This document shows, one piece after another, positions 1-8,146 of a stretch of 50,046 bases of DNA. Positions within the stretch are counted from its first letter, which is position 1. Each line of letters starts with the position of its first letter. This DNA comes from Terriglobia bacterium. Lineage in GTDB: Bacteria; Acidobacteriota; Terriglobia; UBA7540. The stretch spans positions 1 through 50,046 of the forward strand of contig JAIQEZ010000018.1 of the NCBI GenBank assembly GCA_020073545.1, written 5' to 3'. The notes under the pieces are model-generated. The model was not told the origin of the DNA and ran no database searches. It saw nothing but the letters and a program-made list of their open reading frames with translations. The translations under genes were made by a program, and so were the position numbers.

Positions 1-2
1 AA

Positions 3-144
3 GAAGACAAGCGACTGGACCAGATGAACCTGTGGCGATGAGCGGCCACCGTCAAGGTGGCTCAACCAATCTGGGGCCGCGTTAGCGACCCCGCCTAGCC
101 GCTTTGAGCGGCTCACAACTTAAAGCCCCCGGCTTTGCCGGGGG
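3..144 (+). mobile_element. Probable right end of an IS200/IS605-type element with four stacked hairpins
   Basis: An ORF enters from the left edge and stops at 39-41 (its last residues are LDQMNLWR). Directly after it lie four hairpins in about 100 bases: 45-61 (GCCACC/GGTGGC), 73-92 (GGGG.CGC/GCG.CCCC), 97-113 (AGCCGCT/AGCGGCT) and 126-144 (CCCCCGGC/GCCGGGGG). Consecutive subterminal hairpins after a transposase or TnpB gene are the hallmark of IS200/IS605 right ends, and in TnpB elements this segment also encodes the 3' part of the omega RNA. The assignment is inferred: the gene body lies outside the window, and a plain terminator cluster is the alternative, although no T-run follows the last hairpin. 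Confidence 0.4.
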
Positions 145-202
145 ATACTTACTGTTCAATTGACACATCTCAAGTCGTCTGTTAAATTGGAGGATTGGTA
201 CC

Positions 203-1111
203 TTGCGAATCGTATTTCATTATAGAGCAAAGGTTTGGTTCGGACTTGTTCTGACCGCCCTGCTCCTGGCTGCGCCGGGATGTCTGGTGCGCAAGCAAAC
301 TCGCCTTCACCCCTCGCAGGTGCCTCCTCCGGCGCGCGAGGCTACGCTAGCTGAGCTACTTTCCAAGATCAATTCTCAGAGTGAGGCGGTTCGCACGCTA
401 ACAGCCACGGTTGACCTGGAGCCGACGGCCGGGTCGGTTTATTCCGGGATCATCAAAGAGTATCACGACGTGAGGGGTTTCATTCTGGTGGAAAGACCCT
501 CGATGATCCACATGCTGGGCCAAGCGCCGGTTGTGCGGACGAAGATCTTTGACATGGTCTCCAATGGCGAAGAATTCCGTCTGTACATTCCACCCAAGCA
601 GAAGTTCATTGTGGGCAAGACTTCGTTCCGGCGTCCGGCCAAGAATGCGCTCGAAAACTTGCGGCCGCAGCACATCTTGCAGGCCCTGATCGTTCCGCCT
701 ATCGACGCGGAGCACCAAAAGTTTTTTCTGGAAGAGGCCGAGGAGGGCGCGCGGCGCTACTACGTGGTGACGGTCGTCGAGCCGCGAGCCGATGGTGAAC
801 TGGCGCTGCGCCGCAAGGTGTGGTTCGACCGCGCGGACCTGGAACTGGCACGCATGCAATTCTATGAGCCGGGTGGCATATACACGGAGGACGTTCACTA
901 CGCGGCGTACCAGGATTTTCAAGGCATTCATTATCCCACGCACATTGAAGTGGCGCGGCCCGCGGAGGACTACCGGCTGACGCTCACCATCGAGAAGGCC
1001 ACGTTCAACGAGCCCATCGCGCCGGAGAAGTTCGAGCTGACAAAGCCCGAGGGCGCGCAGTTGGTGGACCTGAGCGCGGCGAAGCAAGAGGAGAACCCGC
1101 GTGGTCAATAG
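203..1111 (+). CDS. Outer-membrane lipoprotein of LolB/LolA-like fold (DUF4292-like)
   Basis: The 302-residue product starts at TTG 203 behind GGAGG-like bases (TTGGAGGA at 187-194). It has a basic N-terminus, a hydrophobic segment at about residues 12-26 and a Cys at about residue 27 (LLAAPGC), consistent with a lipoprotein signal although the -3 position is not ideal. The rest, from about residue 45, is a beta-rich domain that opens with an 'AVRTLTATVDLEP' strand and holds many alternating hydrophobic strands, as in LolA/LolB and DUF4292 proteins that cradle acyl chains. It overlaps the ABC permease gene by 11 bases and heads an operon that ends with a LolA-like protein, so a role in carrying lipid or lipoprotein between membranes is inferred. 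The fold call rests on pattern only. Confidence 0.65.
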   Translation: MRIVFHYRAKVWFGLVLTALLLAAPGCLVRKQTRLHPSQVPPPAREATLAELLSKINSQSEAVRTLTATVDLEPTAGSVYSGIIKEYHDVRGFILVERPSMIHMLGQAPVVRTKIFDMVSNGEEFRLYIPPKQKFIVGKTSFRRPAKNALENLRPQHILQALIVPPIDAEHQKFFLEEAEEGARRYYVVTVVEPRADGELALRRKVWFDRADLELARMQFYEPGGIYTEDVHYAAYQDFQGIHYPTHIEVARPAEDYRLTLTIEKATFNEPIAPEKFELTKPEGAQLVDLSAAKQEENPRGQ

Positions 1112-2201
1112 GATGATCCTCGCCAATGTGCTGCACCGTCCGATTCGGACGGCGGTGAGCGTTCTGGCCGTGGCCATTGAAGTGGGTATGGTCATGCTGG
1201 TTGTGGGTCTCTGCCATGGGCTGGTGAACGAAAGCGCGAAGCGCGTGGAGGGCGTGGGAGCTGACATCCTGGTGCAGCCGCCCCAATCATCGTTTCTGTT
1301 CGGGCTGTCGCAAGCCCCCATGCCCATGAAGGTCGGCGAGCGGTTGGAGGAGATTCCCCACGTGCTGGCCGTGACGCCGGTGCTGTTTGTGGTGAATTCG
1401 GTCGCGAATCTGAGCGTCATCTACGGCGTCGACATGACCAGCTTCGACCGCGTCTCGGGAGGCTTTGTTTACCACGCTGGCGGACCCTTCCAGGCGCCGT
1501 ACGACATCCTGGTGGACGATGTGTACGCAAAGGCGAATCGTGTCAAGGTGGGGCAAACGCTGAATCTGCTGAGTCATGAATTCCGCGTGGCGGGCATCGT
1601 TGAACACGGCAAAGGCGCGCGACTTTTCATTCCCCTGGCGACCGCTGAGGACCTGCAGGGCGTACAGGACAGGGCCTCGATATTCTTCGTCAAGTGCACC
1701 GATCCCGCATACGGCGACGACGCTGCCCAGGCAATTCACAAGCTGTTGCCCAAGCATTCGGTCCTGCCCATTAAAGATTATCTGTCGCTGATGACGTCGA
1801 ATAATCTCCCCGGGCTCAACTACTTTATCAGCGCCATGATTGCGATCGCCGTGGCTATCGGGTTTTTGGTTATTTTTCTTTCCATGTATACCACCATTAC
1901 CGAGCGCACGCGGGAGATTGGTATTTTGAAGTCGCTTGGGGCGTCGAAAAGGTATATCATTGCCAATATCCTGAGAGAGGCCACCCTGCTGGCAGCGGTC
2001 GGCATTCTGGCCGGATATGGGGGCTCCCTGATTGCGCGCAGGGCAATCCTGGCGGCCTTTCCCACTCTTTCCGTTGAACTCACGTGGGATTGGAGGTTCT
2101 ACGCCGCGTCCCTGGCATTAATCGGGAGCTTACTGGGAGCCTTCTACCCCGCTTTGCGAGCTGCCCAACTCGACCCGGTGGACGCCCTCGCGTACGAGTA
2201 A
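1101..2201 (+). CDS. ABC transporter permease, MacB/LolC-E (FtsX) type
   Basis: The 366-residue protein has one membrane segment near the N-terminus (about residues 14-38), a long extracytoplasmic MacB-PCD-like domain, and three C-terminal membrane segments (about 245-355) with the conserved loop 'TERTREIGILKSLGAS', which couples FtsX permeases to their ATPase. GTG 1101 is preferred as the start because AGAGGAG lies 7 bases upstream; the ATG at 1113 has no such site. It overlaps the preceding lipoprotein gene and is followed by its ATPase at 2293. Such permeases use mechanotransmission rather than translocation through a membrane pore, which fits extraction of a lipid-linked substrate from the inner membrane. 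Only one permease is encoded, so a homodimer is expected. Confidence 0.85.
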   Translation: MVNRMILANVLHRPIRTAVSVLAVAIEVGMVMLVVGLCHGLVNESAKRVEGVGADILVQPPQSSFLFGLSQAPMPMKVGERLEEIPHVLAVTPVLFVVNSVANLSVIYGVDMTSFDRVSGGFVYHAGGPFQAPYDILVDDVYAKANRVKVGQTLNLLSHEFRVAGIVEHGKGARLFIPLATAEDLQGVQDRASIFFVKCTDPAYGDDAAQAIHKLLPKHSVLPIKDYLSLMTSNNLPGLNYFISAMIAIAVAIGFLVIFLSMYTTITERTREIGILKSLGASKRYIIANILREATLLAAVGILAGYGGSLIARRAILAAFPTLSVELTWDWRFYAASLALIGSLLGAFYPALRAAQLDPVDALAYE

Positions 2202-2292
2202 CCACAGTGGGTTGACGTACGTCGGGAATGATGGGTAGAGAAGTGGAATTGCCGAGCCGCCGCAACAGGAGGGGGGAAAACGAAGGAATCAC

Positions 2293-2964
2293 GTGGAACC
2301 CATCATCTCCACCAAAGGCCTAAAGAAGATTTTCCGCATTGGCAAAGTGGATGTGCCAGCGCTGCGGGGGGTGGACTTGCGGGTGCAGGAAGGCGAGTTC
2401 GTGGCGGTGGTCGGACCCTCCGGATGCGGGAAGTCCACTCTGCTGCACGTGCTGGGCGGCTTAACGAGCCCCACGGAAGGCCATGTGCTGGTAGACGGCA
2501 ACGACTTTCGCGGCATGTCGGACGCCGACCGCACGCGCTTCCGCCGCCACAAGATCGGGTTCGTCTTCCAGCGCTATAACCTGTTGCCCACGCTTACGGC
2601 GCGCCACAACATCTCCATCGCGACCCACATTCAGGGCAACGGGTTCAACCCGCATCGTTTCCAGGCGGTCACGAGCATGCTGGGCATTACGGAGAAACTC
2701 GAACACCGCCCCTACGCGCTTTCGGGCGGGGAACAGCAGCGTGTGGCCATTGCGCGCGCGGTGATCTGCGAGCCCAAGATCCTGCTGGCCGACGAGCCCA
2801 CGGGCAACCTGGACACGGAAAATTCCCAGATCGTGCTCGACATGATGCGCGAACTCAACCGAACCTTCCGGCAAACTATTCTGATGATCACGCACAACCT
2901 TGAGGCCGCCGCCGTCGCCGACCGGATCATCCGCATGCGGGATGGCCGGATTATTTCCGATTGA
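2293..2964 (+). CDS. ABC transporter ATP-binding protein, LolD/MacB family
   Basis: This 223-residue ATPase is complete. Walker A is GPSGCGKST (about residue 43), the signature is LSGGEQQR (about 138), Walker B with the catalytic Glu is [12 protein letters not shown] (about 161), and the H-loop is MITHN. Length and motifs fit the LolD/MacB/FtsE branch that powers FtsX-type permeases. GTG 2293 is preceded by GAAGGA and, further up, an AGGAGG run. It is the cognate ATPase of the permease at 1101-2201. Its stop overlaps the start of the small membrane protein gene downstream, which suggests translational coupling in one operon. Confidence 0.92.
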   Translation: MEPIISTKGLKKIFRIGKVDVPALRGVDLRVQEGEFVAVVGPSGCGKSTLLHVLGGLTSPTEGHVLVDGNDFRGMSDADRTRFRRHKIGFVFQRYNLLPTLTARHNISIATHIQGNGFNPHRFQAVTSMLGITEKLEHRPYALSGGEQQRVAIARAVICEPKILLADEPTGNLDTENSQIVLDMMRELNRTFRQTILMITHNLEAAAVADRIIRMRDGRIISD

Positions 2965-3464
2965 TTCTTCCCGCCTTTGTGGCTATTTTCTTTGGGTTAA
3001 CACTTATGGCCCCGAGCGTGGATTTCCACGGTCAAGCTCTCTCGCCTGCCCAGCCCCAGCCGGGCGAAGCCCCCTGGAGTAAAGTGGGGTCCAAGATCAA
3101 ACTGCTGGTCACGCGCACGATCTTCTGGGCGTACGAACGCGGCACTTGGCAATACGACCTGATTGTGCTTGTCATCCTGGCCTTTATCTTCCTGTCCCCG
3201 CGATCCTGGTTTAACGACCGCCCCACTTTGCAGTTGACCGATCTGCGGCACCACCAGGGCATCGTCGAGATGGGCCGCGCCAATAAGAGCGTGCGCTACC
3301 TGGTGGACGCCCGGTTGGTGGAGTCCCTGGACCAGAAACCCGAGGACGCCATCCCCGTTATCCTCAAGCAGCACGTGCAAAAGCCCTGCACTGTGAAGTC
3401 GATTGTCGCCGTTCGGGACCGCAATCAGGTCATCCTCGGCTACACGGTGTTGGTGGAGGAATAA
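2961..3464 (+). CDS. Small membrane protein of unknown function in the ABC operon
   Basis: The 167-residue frame opens with TTG 2961, overlapping the ATPase stop; ATG 3006 is a shorter alternative. It has a hydrophobic N-terminus and a clear membrane segment at about residues 65-80 ([17 protein letters not shown]). A soluble C-terminal domain follows, of about 80 residues with regular alternation of hydrophobic and charged residues ('[12 protein letters not shown]', '[14 protein letters not shown]'). No family was recognised. Its place between the ATPase and the LolA-like gene, with only tight gaps, suggests an accessory subunit of the same envelope system. That role is an inference from position alone. 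Confidence 0.6.
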   Translation: MILPAFVAIFFGLTLMAPSVDFHGQALSPAQPQPGEAPWSKVGSKIKLLVTRTIFWAYERGTWQYDLIVLVILAFIFLSPRSWFNDRPTLQLTDLRHHQGIVEMGRANKSVRYLVDARLVESLDQKPEDAIPVILKQHVQKPCTVKSIVAVRDRNQVILGYTVLVEE

Positions 3465-3525
3465 CTCAGCCGCTCGCCGCTGCGGGTTTCTGTGGCGGGA
3501 CAGGCTTGAACAGGTATGTGATCTC

Positions 3526-4236
3526 ATGCGAAAGGCTTTCAAATCGTGGACGCGCGTGCTGCTCGCCGGCGCGCTGGCGCTCGCCGTGGGGCAACCGGCC
3601 CCCGCTCGCAAAGGCAAGGTGCCGGCGGACCTCCCGGAGGTTCTCTCCCAGATGAATGAGGCGGCCAAGCGCCTGAAAACCGTCTCCGCCAATCTCGAGT
3701 ACACCAAGGTCACGGTGCTCGTGAACGACAAATCCACAGAAACGGGCCAGATCCTCTACCGCAAGACCAAGAACCCGGAGATTCGCATCGACATCCAGAA
3801 GCCCGACCGCAAGGTCATTCTCTTCAAGAAAAACAAGGCGGAAATCTACCTTCCGAAGATCAATCAGATTCAGGAATACGACCTGGAACAGAAAAGCGGG
3901 CTGGTGCAGCAGTTCCTGCTGCTGGGCTTCGGGCAGGAAACTGGCGAACTGAAGAAATCTTACAGCGTGAAGTATCTCAAGGAAGAAGACTTGGAGGGCG
4001 ACGCGACCGCGCTGCTGGAGCTCCTGCCCCGCAAGGAAAACATCGCCACACAACTCGTGAAAATCCAGCTTTGGATCAGCGAGGAGTCCTGGCTGCCCGT
4101 GCAGCAAAAATTCTTTGAAAGCGACGGCGACTACTTCGTCGCGCACTATACCGGCGTGAAAGTGAATCGCGCCCTGCCCGGCTCGACCTTCGAGTTGAAG
4201 CCCGCCCCCGGCGCGAAACGCGTCAAGATGAATTGA
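3526..4236 (+). CDS. LolA-like periplasmic outer-membrane lipoprotein carrier protein
   Basis: ATG 3526 gives a 236-residue product with a typical signal peptide: a basic start, a hydrophobic core 'VLLAGALALAVG', and an Ala-rich cleavage zone near residue 27. The frame is open further upstream to 3403, but that part overlaps the preceding gene. The mature part reads as a LolA-type half-barrel: an N-terminal helix 'AAKRLKTVSANLEY', alternating strands including 'ILYRKTKNPEIRIDI', and a late 'WISEESWLPVQQKF' strand like those in LolA and outer-membrane lipoprotein-sorting proteins. LolA carries lipoproteins across the periplasm after LolCDE releases them, so it matches the ABC genes upstream. 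The substrate here may be another lipid. Confidence 0.7.
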   Translation: MRKAFKSWTRVLLAGALALAVGQPAPARKGKVPADLPEVLSQMNEAAKRLKTVSANLEYTKVTVLVNDKSTETGQILYRKTKNPEIRIDIQKPDRKVILFKKNKAEIYLPKINQIQEYDLEQKSGLVQQFLLLGFGQETGELKKSYSVKYLKEEDLEGDATALLELLPRKENIATQLVKIQLWISEESWLPVQQKFFESDGDYFVAHYTGVKVNRALPGSTFELKPAPGAKRVKMN

Positions 4237-4736
4237 CCCGCAGCGAGCAGCCTTCAGTGTTCAGCTTTCTGCTTTCAGTTGTCCGTTGTCAGTTGGCAGT
4301 CGTCAGTCCCCGACCTTCGTTCGTCGAATCCGCAAACCCAAACACTCGGCAGCCAAGCCTCCGCAACCCCGAAGGAGTTGAAATTCATTAGCCGTGGGCA
4401 AGGGCACGGTTTCTGTGCCCGCCGCCCTGCGGCCCAGAGCCCACTAGCTCTTGCAGAGACTTTGCGCGGAGCCTTCAGGCGGCGGGCCGCCCACGGATTG
4501 CGTCGCAACCAACGTCCCCGACCCTGGAGGGGTCGGACGGTCTGGCCCCTCCAGCGCTGGGATGCTCTCGCGTGCTGCTTTCTTAGCGGGTAGCGCGCGC
4601 CGTGCCGGCAACCCTCCCCGCTCGCCTCCGGTCATTCGTCGCTGCTCTTCGAGTCGAGCCATCAGGCCCCGGCACGTTCCCGGACCGAAGCCCGCCCCGG
4701 CTCTTACAACTGGGAACGGGCCGGGGGACCGGGGCG
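4237..4736. other. Noncoding accessory stretch with word repeats and a hairpin
   Basis: No convincing gene is seen. The first 70 bases hold a degenerate repeat of GTCAGTT-like words (4255-4308). A perfect-stem hairpin lies at 4518-4536 (CCGACCC/GGGTCGG with a short loop). The block around it (a segment with 'CATTAGCCGTGGGC' near 4388, then 'CCCACGGATTGCG' and the 'ACCCTGGAGGGGTCGG' hairpin) resembles a dispersed intergenic repeat I associate with environmental genomes of several phyla. That resemblance is from memory and was not searched. Several overlapping frames of about 100 residues run on both strands here; their Arg/Pro/Gly-rich products look like GC-driven artefacts. Confidence 0.4.
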
Positions 4737-4738
4737 GG

Positions 4739-4926
4739 CATCGGACCATCGGTTCAAGCCGGTGATGGTCGTTCGCTGACTCACTGCTTCACTGACCCAG
4801 TGGTTCAGTCCTTGGTCCCTCGTTGCTGGTCTCGGAATCGTGTCATCGGACCATCGGTTCAGCAGACGATGGTCGTTCATTGACTCACTGATTCACTGAC
4901 CCGGTGATTCAGTCCTTGGTCCCTCG
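4739..4926. repeat. Tandem direct repeat, two units of about 83 bases at 104-105 base spacing
   Basis: Unit 1 (4739-4822) and unit 2 (4844-4926) both begin CATCGGACCATCGGTTCA and both end CAGTCCTTGGTCCCTCG. In between both carry GATGGTCGTTC, then GACTCACTG and TTCACTGACCC with a few substitutions and one indel. Each unit also holds a degenerate 'CACTGA/TCACTG' word series. No reading frame is shared, so this is noncoding repetition. Confidence 0.8.
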
Positions 4927-5070
4927 TCCCTGCTCTTTGGCTGGGGGGCAACCTCTTCGGGCTTCAAACCACTTCCTTTGACTGATGCCAGACTTTGTCC
5001 TGCCTTTCGTCAAACTACTGGTCTGATAGTGAAGTGGGTCAAGAAGTAAGATATAAATTATAAATAGATA

Positions 5071-5099
5071 TTGACAAGTATACTTGTTGAGCATTAAAT
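5071..5099 (+). promoter_or_regulatory. Strong sigma-70-type promoter with palindromic operator in the spacer
   Basis: TTGACA (5071-5076), a 17-base spacer and TTAAAT (5094-5099) form a near-consensus promoter in an AT-rich island. A perfect 14-base palindrome, ACAAGTATACTTGT (5074-5087), covers the end of the -35 box and half of the spacer, a usual place for a repressor. The first plausible start codon downstream is GTG 5710, which leaves a leader of about 600 bases, so the transcript may be an RNA of its own or an unusually long 5' UTR. No translated product is convincing between 5100 and 5700; short frames there lack coding character. Confidence 0.5.
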
Positions 5100-5709
5100 A
5101 CCCGCGTCTAGGCATAACGTGTCCGCCATTACACTTGATTTAAGTAACGAATAGAGGAGCCCTGCACCTCTTTCACGAGGGCAAGACCCCCGGTCAATTA
5201 CACGACAGACTAATTTCCCGGCCCAGACCGTTTGGCCTGCGCAGGAGCACAAATGCTGAACGGAATCGCAAACCCGGAAACTCGTCGACGGCGGCGGTCA
5301 CGGCTTAACAGATTGCACGGATTCGTTCCAGCGGGGCCAGGGTCTTATCCCGGATGGCGTCCAAGTGCAGGTGTCTTAGGACAATCATCTACCGCAGAGC
5401 GCGCTAAATGCGTAAAGGGAAATGCGCCGGGTTCTCTTTTTTGTAGGTGGGGCCAGCGGTCGCTTGGCGTTCCTGCCACCTGGAGCCAGGAACTTAGCAC
5501 CGCCAACCTGGAAGTACGTGTCACTTTTTGTGCTGGGTTCCCGCGTTAGCTATGTAACGACATTTAGCCCCGGCTGGATGACAAGCGTCGGAAGGTCCGC
5601 AACTAAGGACCGCATGACGGGGCGACCTTCAAGAGAACGGGGCTACATAAACGACATTGAGAATCCTGGAAAATGGGCACCTTGGGAGACGCCCAGGGAG
5701 GGGAAACCA

Positions 5710-7023
5710 GTGAGAGACTATCGCGCAATGTTACTGATTGTTGTGTTCAGCTTCGCGATGCCACTTGTTTACGGAAAGGAGAAGCCCAAACCTGTTCCTG
5801 GTAGTTCAGGCGCGTCTTCAACTGCCCAATTCAGCGTCAACCAAGACTACTGCGATCAAAGAGGCCCGTATTCGTATGAGGTCAATCCACCTGTGAAAGA
5901 CAACGCACCTGAGAAGAACAAAGAAACGGAGAAGTACACTATAACGCCATTGGACGAGGGCATGGGCGATCCGCCCACAAATCACATCGACGACTTAACC
6001 AAGTTCACAGATGACGGTAAACCGATCCTGACATCGGATTCTCCTGCGCCGAGCGAACTCATGTCAGATAGTAGTGACGCGAGCCGCTTACTTGTTCGCG
6101 CGTTCACTGCGGGTACATGCATAGGCATTAATCCTTCGAGTTCGACCCAGATGACAGTTTCCGATTTTTCACTGAGGAAGACAGCGTACTATGTAATTAA
6201 CATCGTCCAATGGAAACGACAAGGTTCTCCTCCCTCGTACCAAGTGGCCTCCAATGAATGGTATCTGTTCAACACAACTGACAGCAGTGTCGCGCACCAG
6301 ACTCCCTTCGGTCGGTTTTCACCGAACGTATCAGCGGATACACGCATCTTCGGCAGTAAGAATATCGGTTTTCTCGCAATCCATCTGCGCCCCAGCGACG
6401 TAACGCAGGAGGAGTTTAGGGCGCTCCAGATCGCCTACGACCTTCAAGTTCAGGAGACGCAGGCTGCCAACGTTCAAGATTTAATGGCGCTTATCAGCCT
6501 TGTCGCCGGATTCGGAGTCAAGGCTCTGCCGGAGGAGGAAGCCAAACCACTCAAACCGCCGCCACCGCCAATTGGCCTGTGGGGCGGGGGGCTCGTGAGC
6601 GGACTGGATGCGAAAATGCTACCGTTTAACATCACCTTCCAGGCCAACGTAAAGTTCCAAACCGGCGGTGGTAGTCCTGGCAAACCTCCGCCGGCAACAC
6701 CCGCCGCGGCGGCGGGAGGCGCCGCACCAGACCAAACCACCAACACGCAGGCGCCAAAGGCCGCGTTAGCGTCGAACTGCGATTCAACAATTGATGTCAG
6801 AACGAATAGACAGTCAAACTGCTCGTTCAGCCAGCAGTACGCAGACGAAAGCCTTTACCACTGGGACGTAGGAGGCGGAGTGCCGTTTAATGCTGTGAGC
6901 CAACTCAGTTTCTCCAGCACCGACGGAACGATTACCGGACCCAAGAGTAACGCAACATTGAATGCTTATGCGTTCTTCGATATCTACTTGAAGGCTATAG
7001 ACTTAAAGTCCCCCCCGCTTTAA
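5710..7023 (+). CDS. Secreted protein of unknown function, interrupted by a frameshift at its 3' end
   Basis: GTG 5710 has GGGAGGGG 6 bases upstream and begins a signal peptide (MRDYRAMLLIVVFSFAMPLV). The 437-residue product has a soluble N-terminal part, a Pro/Gly/Ala-rich linker region at about residues 275-350 (PPPPPIGLWGGG, then PATPAAAAGGAAPD), two Cys around a 'DVRTNRQSN' strand, and a C-terminal beta-rich stretch. It stops at TAA 7021-7023, one codon after a run of seven C (7010-7016). The frame at 7017-7340 continues the beta-rich pattern directly, so the true product is probably about 540 residues. Base composition is lower in GC than in neighbouring genes, which suggests transfer. 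No family was recognised; an outer-membrane or surface barrel is a guess. Confidence 0.6.
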   Translation: MRDYRAMLLIVVFSFAMPLVYGKEKPKPVPGSSGASSTAQFSVNQDYCDQRGPYSYEVNPPVKDNAPEKNKETEKYTITPLDEGMGDPPTNHIDDLTKFTDDGKPILTSDSPAPSELMSDSSDASRLLVRAFTAGTCIGINPSSSTQMTVSDFSLRKTAYYVINIVQWKRQGSPPSYQVASNEWYLFNTTDSSVAHQTPFGRFSPNVSADTRIFGSKNIGFLAIHLRPSDVTQEEFRALQIAYDLQVQETQAANVQDLMALISLVAGFGVKALPEEEAKPLKPPPPPIGLWGGGLVSGLDAKMLPFNITFQANVKFQTGGGSPGKPPPATPAAAAGGAAPDQTTNTQAPKAALASNCDSTIDVRTNRQSNCSFSQQYADESLYHWDVGGGVPFNAVSQLSFSSTDGTITGPKSNATLNAYAFFDIYLKAIDLKSPPL

Positions 7024-7340
7024 GCTATCCACACATCATGTTGGGGTTACCGTTTTCGGGTAAGGTTTTCAATAAGCCGTTCTTAGGTCTAGGATTTATT
7101 CACCTGAAGCAGGTCCCTTGGATTAAGAATTTCGTCCCGCTCCAGATGAATCTCTACGCAGGCTGGGTATACGAAAAAGAATTTCGTCCCGGGACTCTGA
7201 GCGTGGGAGCACAAGCCTCACCGGGTGCGCTAGCAAACGACTTGGTTTCATACAGAGCGTGGAAACCTCAGTTTGGGGTCGAGCTCTCAGCCAGGAGCAT
7301 AAAAAGCAGTTTGGCAAACAGCAAGAAGACGGGCCAGTAG
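7017..7340 (+). pseudogene. C-terminal continuation of the 5710 gene in the -1 frame
   Basis: From the C7 run onward this frame reads 'ALSYPHIMLGLPFSGKVF', then 'PFLGLGFIHLKQ', 'NFVPLQMNLYAGWVY' and 'PQFGVELSARS', ending TAG at 7340. The alternation of Gly, aromatic and hydrophobic residues looks like consecutive beta strands and carries on naturally from the end of the upstream frame (FFDIYLKAIDLKSPP). It could start independently at ATG 7038, but no ribosome binding site precedes that codon. A one-base shift back at C7, a missing C in the assembly, or real inactivation would each explain the split. Confidence 0.5.
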
Positions 7341-7467
7341 CCCGGCTGCACTCGAAGGGGTTTAAGAACACCATCCGGTGAACGGTATTCACTGGTCGCC
7401 AAGCGCCGAGCATCCGGATGTGAGATGGCGTGGGAATGTCAGCTCTGTTTTGAAGAAGGACTTGGGT

Positions 7468-7704
7468 GTGATCAAATTGCGAGCTTTCTCTCTGTTGATA
7501 ATTATCGTTGGTGGCTGCTGCCTCGCGCTACAGTTTTGGACACCAGTAAGCGTAGCGCGGACCGGTGTTGAAGGTCCGCGGGTCTTCGCGCCCGCCAGCG
7601 CTCCCGGGCTCGATTCTTTGTTGCTTCGGCGCCGGCCCGCGCGTAAATGGAACGCATGTCCAGGCTGCGGCGTCCCTTCCTTTATGACCGCTACATTTTC
7701 GTGA
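7468..7704 (+). pseudogene. Possible truncated signal-peptide gene
   Basis: GTG 7468 follows GAAGAAGGA at about 9 bases and opens with a basic start and a strongly hydrophobic stretch (LLIIIVGGCCLALQFW), like an export signal. After about 25 residues the frame runs into the REP-like hairpin at 7557-7579 and the rest has no protein-like pattern. A gene disrupted by repeat insertion is one reading; chance is another. Confidence 0.2.
7550..7606. repeat. REP-like hairpin repeat, copy 1
   Basis: The core is GCGGACC (7557-7563), a 9-base loop and GGTCCGC (7573-7579), followed by a tail 'CTTCGCGCCCGCCAGCGCTC'. A second copy is at 7905-7960. The pair flanks a relic of a REP-associated transposase, the arrangement expected of REP sequences mobilised by such enzymes. 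Confidence 0.7.
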
Positions 7705-7775
7705 CCGTGGATGGGCTGGCTGAGTATGCAGGGATAGATCCCGGCGAGCAGGAGAAGCGGTCGGCGTGGCCATAG
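7647..7775 (+). pseudogene. Relic of a REP-associated tyrosine (Y1, IS200-like) transposase
   Basis: The 42-codon frame starts with MERMSRLRRPFLYDRYIFVT, which closely resembles the N-terminus of RAYT/Y1 transposases (a basic start, then RPF..DRY.FVTV). It then jumps at 'DGLAEYAGIDPGEQEKRS', which looks like the family's C-terminal region, and ends at TAG. The catalytic HxH motif and the Tyr helix, normally in between, are gone, so this looks like an internal deletion of a gene of about 200-300 codons. It sits between two REP-like hairpins. The N-terminal match is recognised by eye, not by search. Confidence 0.5.
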
Positions 7776-7904
7776 ATCGCGTGCGTTCATGGCTGCGCCA
7801 ACCGCACGTGTTCCGCGATTCATTGACTGGGTCACGCAAAACATCCGATGAGAGTACTGGCAGATGGCTTGGCTCGACAAGAATATACTCATCATCAGCT
7901 ACCA

Positions 7905-7960
7905 AGCGTAGCGGACCTGTCTTGAAGGTCCGCCGCTTTTCGCGCTCGCCAGCGCTCGAG
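7905..7960. repeat. REP-like hairpin repeat, copy 2
   Basis: GCGGACC (7911-7917), a 9-base loop and GGTCCGC (7927-7933), then 'CGCTTTTCGCGCTCGCCAGC'. It is in the same orientation as copy 1 at 7550-7606 and shares the preceding AGCGTAGCG and the CGC.CGCCAGCGCTC tail. Confidence 0.7.
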
Positions 7961-8146
7961 CGTGGGAGAGGGATTTGAGGGAGGGTTGGGCGAGCAGTAA
8001 GCGTGGGCACTCTGCAGCGGCCGTGGGCACTAAGCAGTAGGCAGAAAGCAGTCGACAGGATCAGGCAGGTTACCGCAAAGAAGAAAGAAGCTCGCGGCCA
8101 GCGAGTTGTGCCGCCGACGGCCGACGCCGGTGAGCCGGTCGAGCAG

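Noticed and set aside
398-1420. 340-codon minus-strand frame
   Set aside because: It lies fully antisense to the lipoprotein and permease genes, has no family pattern and no ribosome binding site; it follows from GC-rich third positions.
4749-4765. tRNA T-loop-like GGTTCAAGCC
   Set aside because: No acceptor, anticodon or D-arm can be drawn around it, and it is part of a tandem repeat.
5232-5549. 105-codon frame after the 5071 promoter
   Set aside because: No ribosome binding site, Arg/Ser/Gly-rich composition, and no pattern of a folded protein.
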